From: Thalassospira marina
GTDB lineage: Bacteria; Pseudomonadota; Alphaproteobacteria; Rhodospirillales; Thalassospiraceae
Length of the DNA stretch: 64,000 bases
Direction of reading: 5' to 3'
NCBI RefSeq assembly: GCF_002844375.1
Contig: NZ_CP024199.1
Coordinates: forward strand, 3,388,001 to 3,452,000
Shown here piece by piece: positions 25,922-35,011 of the stretch. The stretch's first letter is position 1. Every line of letters starts with the position of its first letter. The notes under the pieces were generated by a model. It saw only the letters and a list, made by a program, of their open reading frames with translations. It was not told the DNA's origin and searched no databases. Both the position numbers and the translations under genes were made by a program.

Positions 25922-26647
25922 TCAATCTGTATAAAGGACATATCCCCGACCACGTACTGTCTGCAAGTATCTTGGCTGTTTTGGGTCATCTTCAAGCTTG
26001 CGACGCAAACGGGTTACCTGGACATCAATGCTGCGCGAGGCCGCAGGATCACCACTGCCATTGCCCCCCGTCAAATCAAAAAGCTGTTCTCTTGTGGTGG
26101 TTTGCCCGGTGCGGCGTGCCAATGCAACCAGCAGGTCCTGCTCGGCTGTGGTCAGGTAAATATGGTCTTCCCCGCGTTGCAGGACCATCTTGTCCATATC
26201 AAAGCGAAAATCGCCAAAGGCCACTTCCGATGCGGCATCTGGCGTTATCTCGTCGGTTTCCGGCCGGGTGCTGTAACGGCGCAAAATGGCTTCGATGCGC
26301 AAAACCAGTTCGCGCGGCTCAAACGGTTTAGCCAGATAATCATCCGCCCCGGCTTCAAGGCCAGCGATGCGGTCTTCCGTTTCGGAAAGGGCAGTCAGCA
26401 TCATGATCGGCACGGTCATGCCGCGATCACGAAGCGATTTGGCCAGATCAACGCCCTTTTCGCCAGGCATCAAAACATCAATCACCAGCAGGTCAAATTC
26501 CAGCCCTTCCAGGCGGGCACGTGCCTCGGCAGCATCGCGGGCAACGGTAACCATGAAACCGTTTTCACCCAAATACCGTTTCAGCAAATCACGCAGGCGG
26601 TCATCATCATCCACGACCAGAATATGCGCAGCCCCGATTTCGACCAT
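25922..26647 (-). CDS. OmpR-type response regulator
   Basis: A 241-residue regulator. The receiver domain carries an acidic pocket (VVDDDDR, D13-D15), the phosphorylation site D57 in LLVIDVLMPG and the lysine in DDYLAKPFEP. The winged-helix output domain covers about 140-240 (ASRSIDVQVTRLRRKLEDDPKQPRYLQTVRGRGYVL). It is the first gene of the two-gene operon with the EnvZ-type kinase. Targets are unknown. Confidence 0.94.
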   Translation of the reverse strand: MVEIGAAHILVVDDDDRLRDLLKRYLGENGFMVTVARDAAEARARLEGLEFDLLVIDVLMPGEKGVDLAKSLRDRGMTVPIMMLTALSETEDRIAGLEAGADDYLAKPFEPRELVLRIEAILRRYSTRPETDEITPDAASEVAFGDFRFDMDKMVLQRGEDHIYLTTAEQDLLVALARRTGQTTTREQLFDLTGGNGSGDPAASRSIDVQVTRLRRKLEDDPKQPRYLQTVRGRGYVLYTD

Positions 26648-26824
26648 TCAATCCATCCAACACGATTACCGCAATGTTCATGCAGCCTGCCCGCACCATA
26701 CTATCTGGCTGCGAATCCGGTTTTGCAAAAACATTCGCGCGCGATTTAATAGCGATGCCAATATAGGGGCAATGCATGAATAAAGGCTTTGCCCGGCGAA
26801 AAATATTTCGCCAAAGCCCGCCTG

Positions 26825-27343
26825 TCACCCCATCCGGCGGCGCAGGCCATTTGGCAAAAGCTCGTCCTCAAACCGGGCGCGGTCATTGGGCCCTAACATG
26901 CCCAGCATCACCTTGCGAAACCCTTCCACCGCCTCGGCACCGGCTTCGCGATAGGCGTTGGCAATCAGCACACGCTGGTTTTCCGAAAGCTTGCGTTCCA
27001 GTTCCTCGCCCTTTTCCGTCACGGTCAAAAGCCGCTGGCGACGGTCCTGCACACCGGTTTTCTGTTCGATAAACCCTTCACGCACAAGCTGGCTTAGCAC
27101 CCGTGACAGGGATTGCTTGGTAATTTGCAGGATTCCCAAAAGGTCACTGACATTGATGCCGGGATTACGGCTGACAAAATGTATGACCCGATGATGGGCG
27201 CGCCCGAAATTATATTGCTCCAGAAGCAAATCGGCTTCGGCCGTAAAATCACGATAGGCATAAAACAGCAGTTCCATGCCCTGACGAAGCTCTTCCTCGC
27301 GCAGGAAAAGCGGATTGACCTTGCGTGTCGAGATATCTGCCAT
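26825..27343 (-). CDS. MarR family transcriptional regulator
   Basis: A 172-residue winged-helix regulator. The DNA-binding part is about residues 60-115 (INVSDLLGILQITKQSLSRVLSQLVREGFIEQ, then the wing DRRQRLLTVTEKG). Divergent from the branched-chain aminotransferase gene, with a perfect inverted repeat ten bases from its own start codon, which suggests autorepression and perhaps control of ilvE. Ligand unknown. Confidence 0.9.
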   Translation of the reverse strand: MADISTRKVNPLFLREEELRQGMELLFYAYRDFTAEADLLLEQYNFGRAHHRVIHFVSRNPGINVSDLLGILQITKQSLSRVLSQLVREGFIEQKTGVQDRRQRLLTVTEKGEELERKLSENQRVLIANAYREAGAEAVEGFRKVMLGMLGPNDRARFEDELLPNGLRRRMG

Positions 27344-27353
27344 GCTGTTCCGT

Positions 27354-27374
27354 TATGTCAGTTATATTGACATA
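27354..27374. promoter_or_regulatory. MarR operator TATGTCA-N7-TGACATA
   Basis: Perfect seven-base arms with a seven-base AT-rich spacer, ten bases from the marR ATG in the marR/ilvE gap. Size and position suit a MarR dimer site. Confidence 0.55.
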
Positions 27375-27456
27375 TTAATCTATGAATGTTACTTCGGCTA
27401 CATGTTTAGGGACATAAAGTTACGTTCAAGCGACCCTTTTAAATGGAATTTGGCAA

Positions 27457-28353
27457 ATGACGACTCCCACCTTTGATAACCGCGACGGTTTTATCTGGTT
27501 TAACGGCGAACTCAAACCCTGGCGCGAAAGCACCCTGCATGTGCTCAGCCATGCCCTGCATTATGCCAGCGCTGTATTTGAAGGGGAACGTTCTTATAAT
27601 GGCAAGGTGTTCAAACTTGCTGAACATGGCGAACGCCTGATCAAATCGGGCAAAATCCTCGACATGACCATTCCTTACAGCTCCGCCGAGCTGGACGCCG
27701 CCGTGATGGAAACGCTCAAGGCAAACAACATTTCTGATGGCTATGTGCGCCGCATTGCCTGGCGCGGTAGCGAAATGATGGGTGTTGCCGCCCAGACCAC
27801 CAAAATCAACGTTGCCATCGCAACCTGGCAGTGGCCGAGCTATTTCAAACCGGAAGAACGCCTCAAAGGCATTCGTCTTGACCTGTCGAAATGGGCACGC
27901 CCGGCACCAAACACCGCGCCGACCGATGCCAAGGCCGCCGGCCTTTACATGATCTGCACCATGTCCAAACATGATGCAGAACGCAAAGGCTACGCCGATG
28001 CCATGCTGCTTGATTACCGCGGTCATGTTGCCGAAGCCACCGGCGCCAACGTCTTCTTTGCCAAAGACGGCAAATTGCACACCCCGACCCCGGATTGCTT
28101 CCTGAACGGTATCACCCGCCGCACCGTGATCGACCTTGCCAAGGCACGCGGTATCGAAGTGATCGAACGGACAATCCTGCCCGAAGAAATGGCCGACTTT
28201 GAAGAATGCTTCCTGACCGGCACCGCTGCCGAAGTCACCCCGGTTTCGGAAATTGGCCAGTACAAATTCACCCCGGGCCAGATCTGCAAAACCCTGATGG
28301 AAGACTACATGGCCCTGGTTACCGGCCAAAAAGAAGCTGTCGCTGCTGAATAA
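27457..28353 (+). CDS. ilvE: Branched-chain amino acid aminotransferase
   Basis: A 298-residue class IV aminotransferase that interconverts valine, leucine and isoleucine with their 2-oxo acids using pyridoxal phosphate. The cofactor lysine is K159 in TDAKAAGLY; FEGERSY, the YVRRIAWRG arginines and EATGANVFF with TGTAAEVTPV are the class IV markers. It uses the IlvE form without an N-terminal extension. A strong terminator follows. Confidence 0.93.
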   Translation: MTTPTFDNRDGFIWFNGELKPWRESTLHVLSHALHYASAVFEGERSYNGKVFKLAEHGERLIKSGKILDMTIPYSSAELDAAVMETLKANNISDGYVRRIAWRGSEMMGVAAQTTKINVAIATWQWPSYFKPEERLKGIRLDLSKWARPAPNTAPTDAKAAGLYMICTMSKHDAERKGYADAMLLDYRGHVAEATGANVFFAKDGKLHTPTPDCFLNGITRRTVIDLAKARGIEVIERTILPEEMADFEECFLTGTAAEVTPVSEIGQYKFTPGQICKTLMEDYMALVTGQKEAVAAE

Positions 28354-28381
28354 ACCCGCGTTTGCCGGTTCCATAAACATC

Positions 28382-28421
28382 AAGCCCGCCCTGGGATTTC
28401 AGGACGGGCTTTTCTTTTTTT
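28382..28421. terminator. Terminator between ilvE and mdaB
   Basis: AAGCCCG-C-CCTG and CAGG-A-CGGGCTT arms with a GGATTT loop, followed by TTTTCTTTTTTT on the plus strand. Confidence 0.88.
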
Positions 28422-28454
28422 CGTCGTAGCTTCTTTATGCCTGCGGCTTGGTGA

Positions 28455-29081
28455 TCAGGCGCTCAATGCCGTCTGATCTTTGGCATCCAGAGCAAAATGC
28501 GCTGCCAGATGTGCACGCAGGCGCACCACGTCATTTTCAATTTGCGGTGCCTTGATCACGTCATAGCAGGAAAATGACGGTACGATTTCCGCCCCGCAAA
28601 ACCGGTAACAGGCGGCGATATGCAAAAAGGCATCATCCGCCGTTTTACCCTGATACAGCACCTGGTCCGGATTCCCAAATGCTGCCTCGGGCGCATTCCA
28701 GGTCAGCGACATCATGAATTTTTTGCCCTGCATATTGCCGCCCATCCCATATTGACGCGACGGGTCCTTGCGGCTGCGGCCGTCATCGGTAATCAGCTTT
28801 TTCTGCGCCAGCCCGTCATTAAACACCTCATCAAGGTATTTTTTGTGAATCCAGGGCGCACCAAACCAGTTCACCGGGCATTGCAGAACAATCACATCCG
28901 CCCAGACATGCTTGTCCACCTCTTCGCCAATGTCATAGCCCCCGTCGATATGTGAATGCAGCACGTCATGCCCGGCACCGGCAAAGCTGGCGTCAATTTC
29001 ATTGGCCAGGTGCCGGTTCAGCGTCCCTTCGGACCAGCCCTCGTAACGTTTATGCGCATTGATAATCAGAATATTCGCCAT
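28455..29081 (-). CDS. NAD(P)H quinone oxidoreductase, MdaB family
   Basis: A 208-residue flavodoxin-fold quinone reductase carrying out two-electron reduction of quinones. ILIINAHKRYEGWSEGTLN opens the protein and the central DVIVLQCPVNWFGAPWIHKKYLDEVF is typical of the MdaB/Kef-associated group. The frame runs 123 bases further upstream, but the ATG at 29081 follows GGAG and begins the conserved sequence. It is divergent from an AraC regulator, its likely controller. Confidence 0.88.
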   Translation of the reverse strand: MANILIINAHKRYEGWSEGTLNRHLANEIDASFAGAGHDVLHSHIDGGYDIGEEVDKHVWADVIVLQCPVNWFGAPWIHKKYLDEVFNDGLAQKKLITDDGRSRKDPSRQYGMGGNMQGKKFMMSLTWNAPEAAFGNPDQVLYQGKTADDAFLHIAACYRFCGAEIVPSFSCYDVIKAPQIENDVVRLRAHLAAHFALDAKDQTALSA

Positions 29082-29304
29082 GTTTATCTCCATCCTTGTC
29101 CGCAACTTGCGGCGATCCGTTGTGATGAAAACAAGGTAAGGGCATTGGCCAAATTCTGTTTGCCGGTTGTGATGCCAGTTTTGCCCAAAACGCCGAGAGT
29201 GCAAAAAACACCCTCATCCATGCTATGGTTCGCAGGCAATATCCTTTATCTATGATGGCAGGCACAAAGCAGCGATTACCCTGTCAGGCGCAAAGGAAAA
29301 CATC

Positions 29305-30249
29305 ATGTCCGAGGATGCCCAAAAGCTGGCAAAAGCCATTGCAAAGATTGCCCAAAAGGACGGGGAATATCCCATCCTGCAATCGCATATGCGGCTTTAT
29401 CGCAGCTCGGACCCGTCCCGCCCCATGCCCTGCATGTATTTTTTCGGCCTGGGCATCACGGCATCGGGCCGCAAGGATATCATGATCGGCAATACGGTTT
29501 ATCCAATGCAGCCCGGCCAGGTCATGCTGCCGCCCGCCGACCTGCCGGTTATTACCTCCGTCACCCATGCCACGCCCGATCAGCCCTATCTGGGTTTATG
29601 GATCGATCTTGACATCCGCCTGATGGGCGAACTGGCAATCGAAATTCCGGCCCCCAAACCTGCACCGGGTGACGAACTTTCCTGCGTGAATGTCATCACC
29701 CTTGATAGCGGCATTAACGATGCCGTTATCCGCCTGCTTGAACTGCATGAAACGCCGGAACTGGCGACGCACCTTTTGCCCGTGATCCAGCGCGAAATCA
29801 CCATTCGCCTGTTGCACGGCCCGCTGGGTGCCTGCCTGCGCCATCATCTGGCCCAGGAATCACCAATACAGCGCATCACGCGCATTCTGTCCTGGCTGCG
29901 TGAAAACTTTACCCAGGACATAACCGCTGCCAACCTTGCCACCCGCGCCAATATGAGCGGCTCGACCTTTCGTCAGCATTTCAAATCGGTCACGGGTATC
30001 AGCCCGCTGCAATATCTAAAACAGATCCGCCTGCTTGAAGCACGGCAACTGATGTTGAATGACCGCGTTGATGCTGGCAGTGCCGCATTCCATGTCGGTT
30101 ATGAAAGCGCATCGCAGTTCAGCCGGGAATATACCCGCATGTTTGGCGCACCGCCCATTCGCGATATTCGCCGCCTGCGCGAAACCGTGCATAGCGCCAG
30201 CGAAATTTCCACCCAAAGCGAAATCATCCCTGCGCGACATACTATATAA
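29305..30249 (+). CDS. AraC family transcriptional regulator
   Basis: A 314-residue regulator with the AraC_N type N-terminal domain (about residues 20-180, containing GLGITASGRKDIMIG and LPPADLPVITSVTHA). A C-terminal double helix-turn-helix lies at about 200-295 (ANLATRANMSGSTFRQHFKSVTGISPLQYLKQIRL and AAFHVGYESASQFSREYTRMFGAPP). Divergent from the mdaB-like gene with about 220 bp between, so it probably activates that gene in response to a quinone or similar compound. Confidence 0.9.
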   Translation: MSEDAQKLAKAIAKIAQKDGEYPILQSHMRLYRSSDPSRPMPCMYFFGLGITASGRKDIMIGNTVYPMQPGQVMLPPADLPVITSVTHATPDQPYLGLWIDLDIRLMGELAIEIPAPKPAPGDELSCVNVITLDSGINDAVIRLLELHETPELATHLLPVIQREITIRLLHGPLGACLRHHLAQESPIQRITRILSWLRENFTQDITAANLATRANMSGSTFRQHFKSVTGISPLQYLKQIRLLEARQLMLNDRVDAGSAAFHVGYESASQFSREYTRMFGAPPIRDIRRLRETVHSASEISTQSEIIPARHTI

Positions 30250-30381
30250 TATAAGTATCACCACATATTGCAGTGCACCGCGCCAAAGCCGACGCCCGGC
30301 AGCGCCCCACATCAGTAACGACATGTCTGGACGGACAAACACGGCCCACGCCGCAAACCACATCCGCGCCAGCCTGTTCTC

Positions 30382-31587
30382 CTATTTGGGTTCAGACCCT
30401 ACATAAACAGCACGGGGCCGGATCAACTGACCCTGACGGCGCTGTTCAAGGGCGTGGGCGATCCACCCAACGGCGCGGCCCAGCGCAAAAACGCAAAATG
30501 CGGCACCTTCCGGCAGCTCCAGATAACGGCGCATCGCGACCAGGGCAAAATCAATGCCCGGTGCCTTCCCGGTTAACGCCGTCATGGTTTCGGAAATATC
30601 GGCGGCCATCAGAAATTCAGGTTCAATCAATTCCAGCAGGGCCTTTGCCCGCACATCCCCGGCCGGATAAAGCGGATGCCCAAAACCGGGAAATTCCACC
30701 CCGGCTGCCAGTTGGCGGCGCAACTGCGTCGCCATGTCGCGTGGATCAAGGGCCTGCCAGGCGGTTTCTATCCGTTCTGTCATGCCGCCATGCAAACCAC
30801 CACTCAGGGCGGCAAGCCCGCCAATAATTGCCATGCGTAAACTGGCCTCGGTCGAGGCGACACATCGGGCCGTAAAGCTTGATGCATTCAATTCATGATC
30901 AGCACACAAAACAAGCGCACGACGCACCAGATCGGCCCCAACCGCATCAAGCCCCCAGGCGCGCGCCAATTGCATATGCAGCGGGTAACGCCCCGCATCC
31001 TGCCCGGTGACACAGGCAAATAACGCCCCTAACAATCGCGCTGCCCCCGCAGCAAGGCGCGTTTCATCCTGTTGCCAAATACCGGTTTCACCATCTTCCG
31101 ATGCAATGGCAAACAGAGGCAACAAGGCCTCGATCACCGGAATTGTTGCGTAATGCTTTTTTAATGCCCTCCATCCATCGGGCAAAGCTGGGGATGAAAC
31201 AGAGAATTTGCGAAAACCCGGCAAATCCCAAAGCAGGCTTGCGACCTCTTCCAGGCTGGCCTGGTCAGCAAGCGCGACGGCATTATGGCCGCGATAATAA
31301 AGCTGCCCGTCACGGATCAGCGTAATACCCGATTCGAGAACCGGCATCCCCCAATCCAGGGTCGATTTGGCAATATCCACCGGCTTGCGCCCGCGCCTGC
31401 GCTTTCCCGCCAGTTCGGCCACATCGCCACGGGCATAACGATGGCGGCGGCTATCATCTGCAACCGGGTGGGCACGTAAAAGACCACGGCTGACATAGGC
31501 ATACAGCGTTGCCCGCGACACGCCAAGCTGATCAGCCGCCTGTTCGGCATTTATGAAACCGGATGAATCGGATCGTTGTTTTGCCAT
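30382..31587 (-). CDS. Citrate synthase family protein with N-terminal helix-turn-helix domain
   Basis: A 401-residue fusion. Residues 10-60 form a MerR/excisionase-type helix-turn-helix (NAEQAADQLGVSRATLYAYVSRGLL, with the following RYARGDVAEL helix). Residues 75-395 are a citrate synthase fold with ADHELNAS (H231), GGLHGG (H266), GFGHPLYPAGDVRA (H304) and D346, matching the enzyme's active-site residues. The frame runs on to 32079, but ATG at 31587 starts the recognisable protein. It could condense an acyl-CoA with oxaloacetate and bind DNA, or use the fold as a sensor. Divergent from a CoA transferase gene. Confidence 0.88.
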   Translation of the reverse strand: MAKQRSDSSGFINAEQAADQLGVSRATLYAYVSRGLLRAHPVADDSRRHRYARGDVAELAGKRRRGRKPVDIAKSTLDWGMPVLESGITLIRDGQLYYRGHNAVALADQASLEEVASLLWDLPGFRKFSVSSPALPDGWRALKKHYATIPVIEALLPLFAIASEDGETGIWQQDETRLAAGAARLLGALFACVTGQDAGRYPLHMQLARAWGLDAVGADLVRRALVLCADHELNASSFTARCVASTEASLRMAIIGGLAALSGGLHGGMTERIETAWQALDPRDMATQLRRQLAAGVEFPGFGHPLYPAGDVRAKALLELIEPEFLMAADISETMTALTGKAPGIDFALVAMRRYLELPEGAAFCVFALGRAVGWIAHALEQRRQGQLIRPRAVYVGSEPK

Positions 31588-31590
31588 AAC

Positions 31591-31632
31591 CAATATATGT
31601 TGATTTATATAATCAATATTGACGATATATTG
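31591..31632. promoter_or_regulatory. AT-rich nested inverted repeats between citrate synthase-like and CoA transferase genes
   Basis: An outer pair CAATATAT (31591-31598) and ATATATTG (31625-31632) flanks an inner perfect repeat TTGATT-TATAT-AATCAA (31600-31616). It sits four bases before the start codon of the helix-turn-helix citrate synthase, in its 5' region, so that protein could bind here and repress itself. Confidence 0.5.
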
Positions 31633-31691
31633 AAACTGGCGTGCTGTATAGGCCTGTTTCCCCGGCAATACCGACCGATCAGGAGGCCGCC

Positions 31692-33200
31692 ATGACACCC
31701 CCCAATGCGACGTCCCGCGCCGAAACACCCGGCAGCACAAATTCCGTGCAGCCTGATAGCGCACCGGAACACCCAAACCCGTTTGCTGCTTTTGCCCGCG
31801 CCATCTGGGCGGCGGTTGGGGGTGATCCGGCCCTTCTTGCCGCCCTGTCACAAACCAGCCCCGGCGCCCTGCCGTCAGCCTTTGCGGTAACAGACCTTGC
31901 CGCGGCTTCCGTCGGTTGTGCCGGTCTGGCAATTGCCGAGCTTTCGGGCCTGATACGCGCACAGGGGCGAAATGCCGCACCTGTGACGCCGGTAACGGTT
32001 GACCGGCGGCTGGCATCGGCCTGGTTTTCATCGGGTTATCGCCCGGCTGGCTGGGAACCAGCCGCAAAATGGGATGCAATTGCCGGGGATTATCCGGGGC
32101 AGGATGGCTGGATCCGCCTGCATACCAATGCCCCGCATCATCGCCGTGCCGCCCTTGCAGTACTGGGCATCACGACCGAGGATGCAACCCGGCAAACCGT
32201 TGCCGCCACCGTGGCAAACTGGCCGGTCACGGCCCTTGAAACCGCGATTGTCGAAAAAGGCGGCTGTGCCGCAGCCATGCGGTCACTTGGCGAATGGCAA
32301 CAACATCCACAGGGCAAGGCCGTTGCCAGCGAACCGCTGGTTCACGCAGACGCCAGCCCCCTGCCCGCCGCAGAACGCGGCGAAAATTCGCAATTCCGCC
32401 TGACCGGCACGCGTGACCGCCCGCTAGCCGGGGTAAAGGTGCTGGATCTAACCCGCATCCTTGCCGGGCCGGTAGGCACCCGTTTTCTGGCGGGGTTTGG
32501 TGCCAATGTGCTGCGCGTTGATCCGCCCGGCTGGGATGAACCCACAATCCTGCCCGATATTACCGTGGGCAAACGATGCGCCCGGCTTGATCTGATCAAT
32601 GATCAGGACCGCGAAACATTTCGCAGCCTGCTGGCTGAGGCCGATATTCTGGTGCATGGCTATCGTGCCGATGCGCTGGAACGTCTGGGACTGGGCACCC
32701 GGGCACGCCGTGCCCTTAACCCCGGCCTGATTGATGTGGCACTGAATGCATATGGCTGGTCCGGCCCGTGGCAGTTCCGCCGTGGTTTTGACAGCCTGGT
32801 GCAAATGAGCAGCGGCATCGCCGATCATAGCATGAAAATATACCAAACTGAAAAACCCAAACCGCTGCCCGTACAGGCGCTGGATCATGCGGCGGGGTAT
32901 ATTCTGGCAACCTGTGCCATCCGCGGCCTGATCGAACGCCACCAAAATGGACATGGCCTGCAATACCGCACCTCGCTGGCCCGGGTTGCGGCATTGCTGT
33001 GCCAATATCAGCCCACCTTGGCCAAGGGCACCACACCGCCCGCCTTTACCGACCTTGCCGATGACGATTACAGCCCCACCATTGAACCATCGGGCAGTGG
33101 TAATTTGCAGCGATTGCGCCCGCCGCTGGAAATGGATGGCATCCCCATGGGCTGGACGATCCCGGCCGGTCTTTTGGGAACAAGCCCGCCAACATGGTAA
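31692..33200 (+). CDS. CaiB/BaiF (class III) CoA transferase family protein
   Basis: A 502-residue protein. Residues about 230-430 match the class III CoA transferase core: GVKVLDLTRILAGPVGTRFLAGFGANVLRVD, then RRGFDSLVQMSSGI, whose Asp is placed like the catalytic aspartate. The first ~225 residues are a related but diverged extension, and the C-terminus lacks the usual small domain. The AGGAGG site decides the ATG at 31692. Probably moves CoA between carboxylic acids; substrate unknown. Divergent from the citrate synthase-like gene, so both may serve one pathway. Confidence 0.85.
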   Translation: MTPPNATSRAETPGSTNSVQPDSAPEHPNPFAAFARAIWAAVGGDPALLAALSQTSPGALPSAFAVTDLAAASVGCAGLAIAELSGLIRAQGRNAAPVTPVTVDRRLASAWFSSGYRPAGWEPAAKWDAIAGDYPGQDGWIRLHTNAPHHRRAALAVLGITTEDATRQTVAATVANWPVTALETAIVEKGGCAAAMRSLGEWQQHPQGKAVASEPLVHADASPLPAAERGENSQFRLTGTRDRPLAGVKVLDLTRILAGPVGTRFLAGFGANVLRVDPPGWDEPTILPDITVGKRCARLDLINDQDRETFRSLLAEADILVHGYRADALERLGLGTRARRALNPGLIDVALNAYGWSGPWQFRRGFDSLVQMSSGIADHSMKIYQTEKPKPLPVQALDHAAGYILATCAIRGLIERHQNGHGLQYRTSLARVAALLCQYQPTLAKGTTPPAFTDLADDDYSPTIEPSGSGNLQRLRPPLEMDGIPMGWTIPAGLLGTSPPTW

Positions 33201-33218
33201 TAGCAGCCCACATCACAT

Positions 33219-33253
33219 ACGCAAAAGGCCTGAATCCCGCAGGCCTTTTGCGT
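33219..33253. terminator. Bidirectional terminator between CoA transferase and hemF
   Basis: Perfect 14-base arms ACGCAAAAGGCCTG and CAGGCCTTTTGCGT with a seven-base loop, between convergent genes. Confidence 0.88.
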
Positions 33254-33282
33254 CATTACCCAATAATCAGGATACCCGTGGC

Positions 33283-34146
33283 TTAGGGCCAGTTGGCCAT
33301 TGGCGGCAGCGACATCAGGATGGCTTCGGTATTACCGCCCGTCATCAGGCCAAAGCGCGTACCACGGTCATGAAGCAGGTTGAATTCAACATACCTGCCA
33401 CGTTTGACCAATTGTGCCTCGCGCTGATCCATTGACCAGTCATCGTTGTAATGGCGTTCAACCAGGGCCGGATATACATCCAGAAATGCTTTGCCCACAT
33501 CCTGGGTAAAGGCAAAATCAGCCTCCCAGTCATTTTCCAGATAATCATAGAAAATGCCGCCAACGCCGCGCGCTTCGTTACGGTGCGGCAGCCAGAAATA
33601 TTCATCGCACCATTTTTTGAAACGATCGTAATAATCCTCGCCATGCGCATCGCAGGCGGCCTTGAATGCGCCGTGAAAATCGGCGGTGTCGACTTCATCG
33701 GGAAAAACCGGCGTCAAATCCGCCCCGCCGCCAAACCATGCCTTTGATGTCACGATATGGCGGGTATTCATATGCACAGCGGGCACCAGCGGTGAACAGG
33801 GATGCGCCACCAGCGAAATACCGGCAGCCCAGAAATTGGGACTTTCCGTCGCGCCGGGGATTTCCTTGCGGAATTTTTCGGAAAATTCGCCATAGACGGT
33901 GGAAATATTCACACCCACCTTTTCAAAAACGCGGCCCCGCATGACCGACATTTCGCCGCCACCCTGATTTTGGCCACGTTCCCAGCGGGTCCGTTCAAAC
34001 CGGCCTGCCGGGCGGTCGGCCAGCGGGCCGCCATAGGCATCTTCAAGCTGTTCAAACCGTGCGCAAATCTGGTCACGCAGGGATTTGAACCAGTCAGCGG
34101 CCTGCTTTTTACGCGCTTCGGTCTGGCGTGCGGTTTCGTCACTCAT
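33283..34146 (-). CDS. hemF: Oxygen-dependent coproporphyrinogen III oxidase
   Basis: Catalyses the aerobic decarboxylation of coproporphyrinogen III to protoporphyrinogen IX in haem synthesis. GGGADLTPVF, the HRNEARGVGGIFYDYL stretch and the RRGRYVEFNL-like QLVKRGRYVEFNLLHDRGT near the C-terminus are diagnostic. 287 residues, slightly short but complete. Its ATG overlaps the trmL stop by four bases (ATGA). Haem demand of the adjacent cytochrome bc1 operon makes the location sensible. Confidence 0.96.
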   Translation of the reverse strand: MSDETARQTEARKKQAADWFKSLRDQICARFEQLEDAYGGPLADRPAGRFERTRWERGQNQGGGEMSVMRGRVFEKVGVNISTVYGEFSEKFRKEIPGATESPNFWAAGISLVAHPCSPLVPAVHMNTRHIVTSKAWFGGGADLTPVFPDEVDTADFHGAFKAACDAHGEDYYDRFKKWCDEYFWLPHRNEARGVGGIFYDYLENDWEADFAFTQDVGKAFLDVYPALVERHYNDDWSMDQREAQLVKRGRYVEFNLLHDRGTRFGLMTGGNTEAILMSLPPMANWP

Positions 34147-34616
34147 TCAGGGCTTCCCGGAAAACTGTTGGTCTGACGCATGGCTTCACCAACGGTCATA
34201 GCCGCCGCCATCGCCACATTCAAGGATCGCATGCCCGGACGCAACGGAATAACCACCCGCGCATCGGCCGTTTCATGAACCTGGTCGGGCACCCCGCGGC
34301 TTTCCGCCCCCAGCATCAAAATATCGTCAGGACGAAATTCAAAATCGCAATAGGGTACGGCCCCCTTGGTGGTCATCAAAACCAGGCGACCGGGCAGATC
34401 GCCATTCTTGCGCGCTTCCTGAAATGCCTGCCAGTCGGCATGGCGCTGGTAACTTGCCGCTTCCAGATAATCCATCCCTGCACGCTTCAAACTGGCCGAA
34501 GTCAGCAGAAAACCACAGGGTTCGATGATATCGACGCCAACACCCAGGCATGCCGCCATACGCAAAATTGTCCCGGTATTTTGCGGAATATCAGGCTCAA
34601 ACAGACAAATTCTCAT
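34143..34616 (-). CDS. trmL: tRNA (cytidine/uridine-34-2'-O)-methyltransferase TrmL
   Basis: A 157-residue SPOUT-fold enzyme that 2'-O-methylates the wobble base of tRNA-Leu isoacceptors. FEPDIPQNTGTILRMAACLGVG, MLGAESRGVPDQV and IPLRPGMRSLNVAMAAAM are the three SPOUT motifs; the small size, without an extra domain, is that of TrmL. First gene of a two-gene unit with hemF. Confidence 0.94.
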   Translation of the reverse strand: MRICLFEPDIPQNTGTILRMAACLGVGVDIIEPCGFLLTSASLKRAGMDYLEAASYQRHADWQAFQEARKNGDLPGRLVLMTTKGAVPYCDFEFRPDDILMLGAESRGVPDQVHETADARVVIPLRPGMRSLNVAMAAAMTVGEAMRQTNSFPGSPE

Positions 34617-35011
34617 GATCGATCAACAGACTCGCGCAATTTTGTATAAAAGCGCCATGAAAAATGTTACCAAAAGTTTCATAGCGTTACAGGAGTTTCC
34701 CGCTTCTGGAGCCGGGTCTTTAATTAAGTAGCTTGTTATAGCGGGTATCACAAAGTGGTGCCAGCGCTAGGAAAAGCCTTGTTTGTCGTAGGGTTTTTAG
34801 AGTGCTTCCAAAACCACAGCGTTTATTAATACGCACCTTTCCCGCCAACTTCTCCTTAACAAAGGCCATTATTGTTAGTATACGAAATTCGATTCAGGCC
34901 TGAAGGCCAAGGGGACAGAAAACTTTTTTCGAATTGAAGTAAGTCAATGATCCCGGCGGTAAATTCAGGCATTCCGCATGCCTGTTTTGGGGGCAGAAAG
35001 AGGAATACATC
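34617..35011. other. Divergent trmL/petA intergenic region
   Basis: This 395-bp gap contains a promoter candidate for petABC (34856-34884), a 12-base palindrome TTCAGGCCTGAA at 34893-34904, and an inverted repeat CAGGCAT-TCCGC-ATGCCTG at 34966-34984 followed by TTTT. No gene was seen. Confidence 0.5.
34856..34884 (+). promoter_or_regulatory. Candidate promoter of petABC
   Basis: TTAACA (34856-34861) and TATACG (34879-34884) with a 17-bp spacer. The palindrome at 34893-34904 would fall at the transcript start, and the leader would be about 120 bases. Confidence 0.45.

Noticed and set aside
27439..28383. A 314-residue frame antisense to ilvE
   Set aside because: It mirrors ilvE exactly, has no recognisable domains, and ilvE has all active-site motifs.
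31588..32079. The 5' extension of the citrate synthase-like frame over the CoA transferase gene
   Set aside because: The extra 164 residues have no homology, overlap the divergent gene, and the protein begins naturally at ATG 31587.
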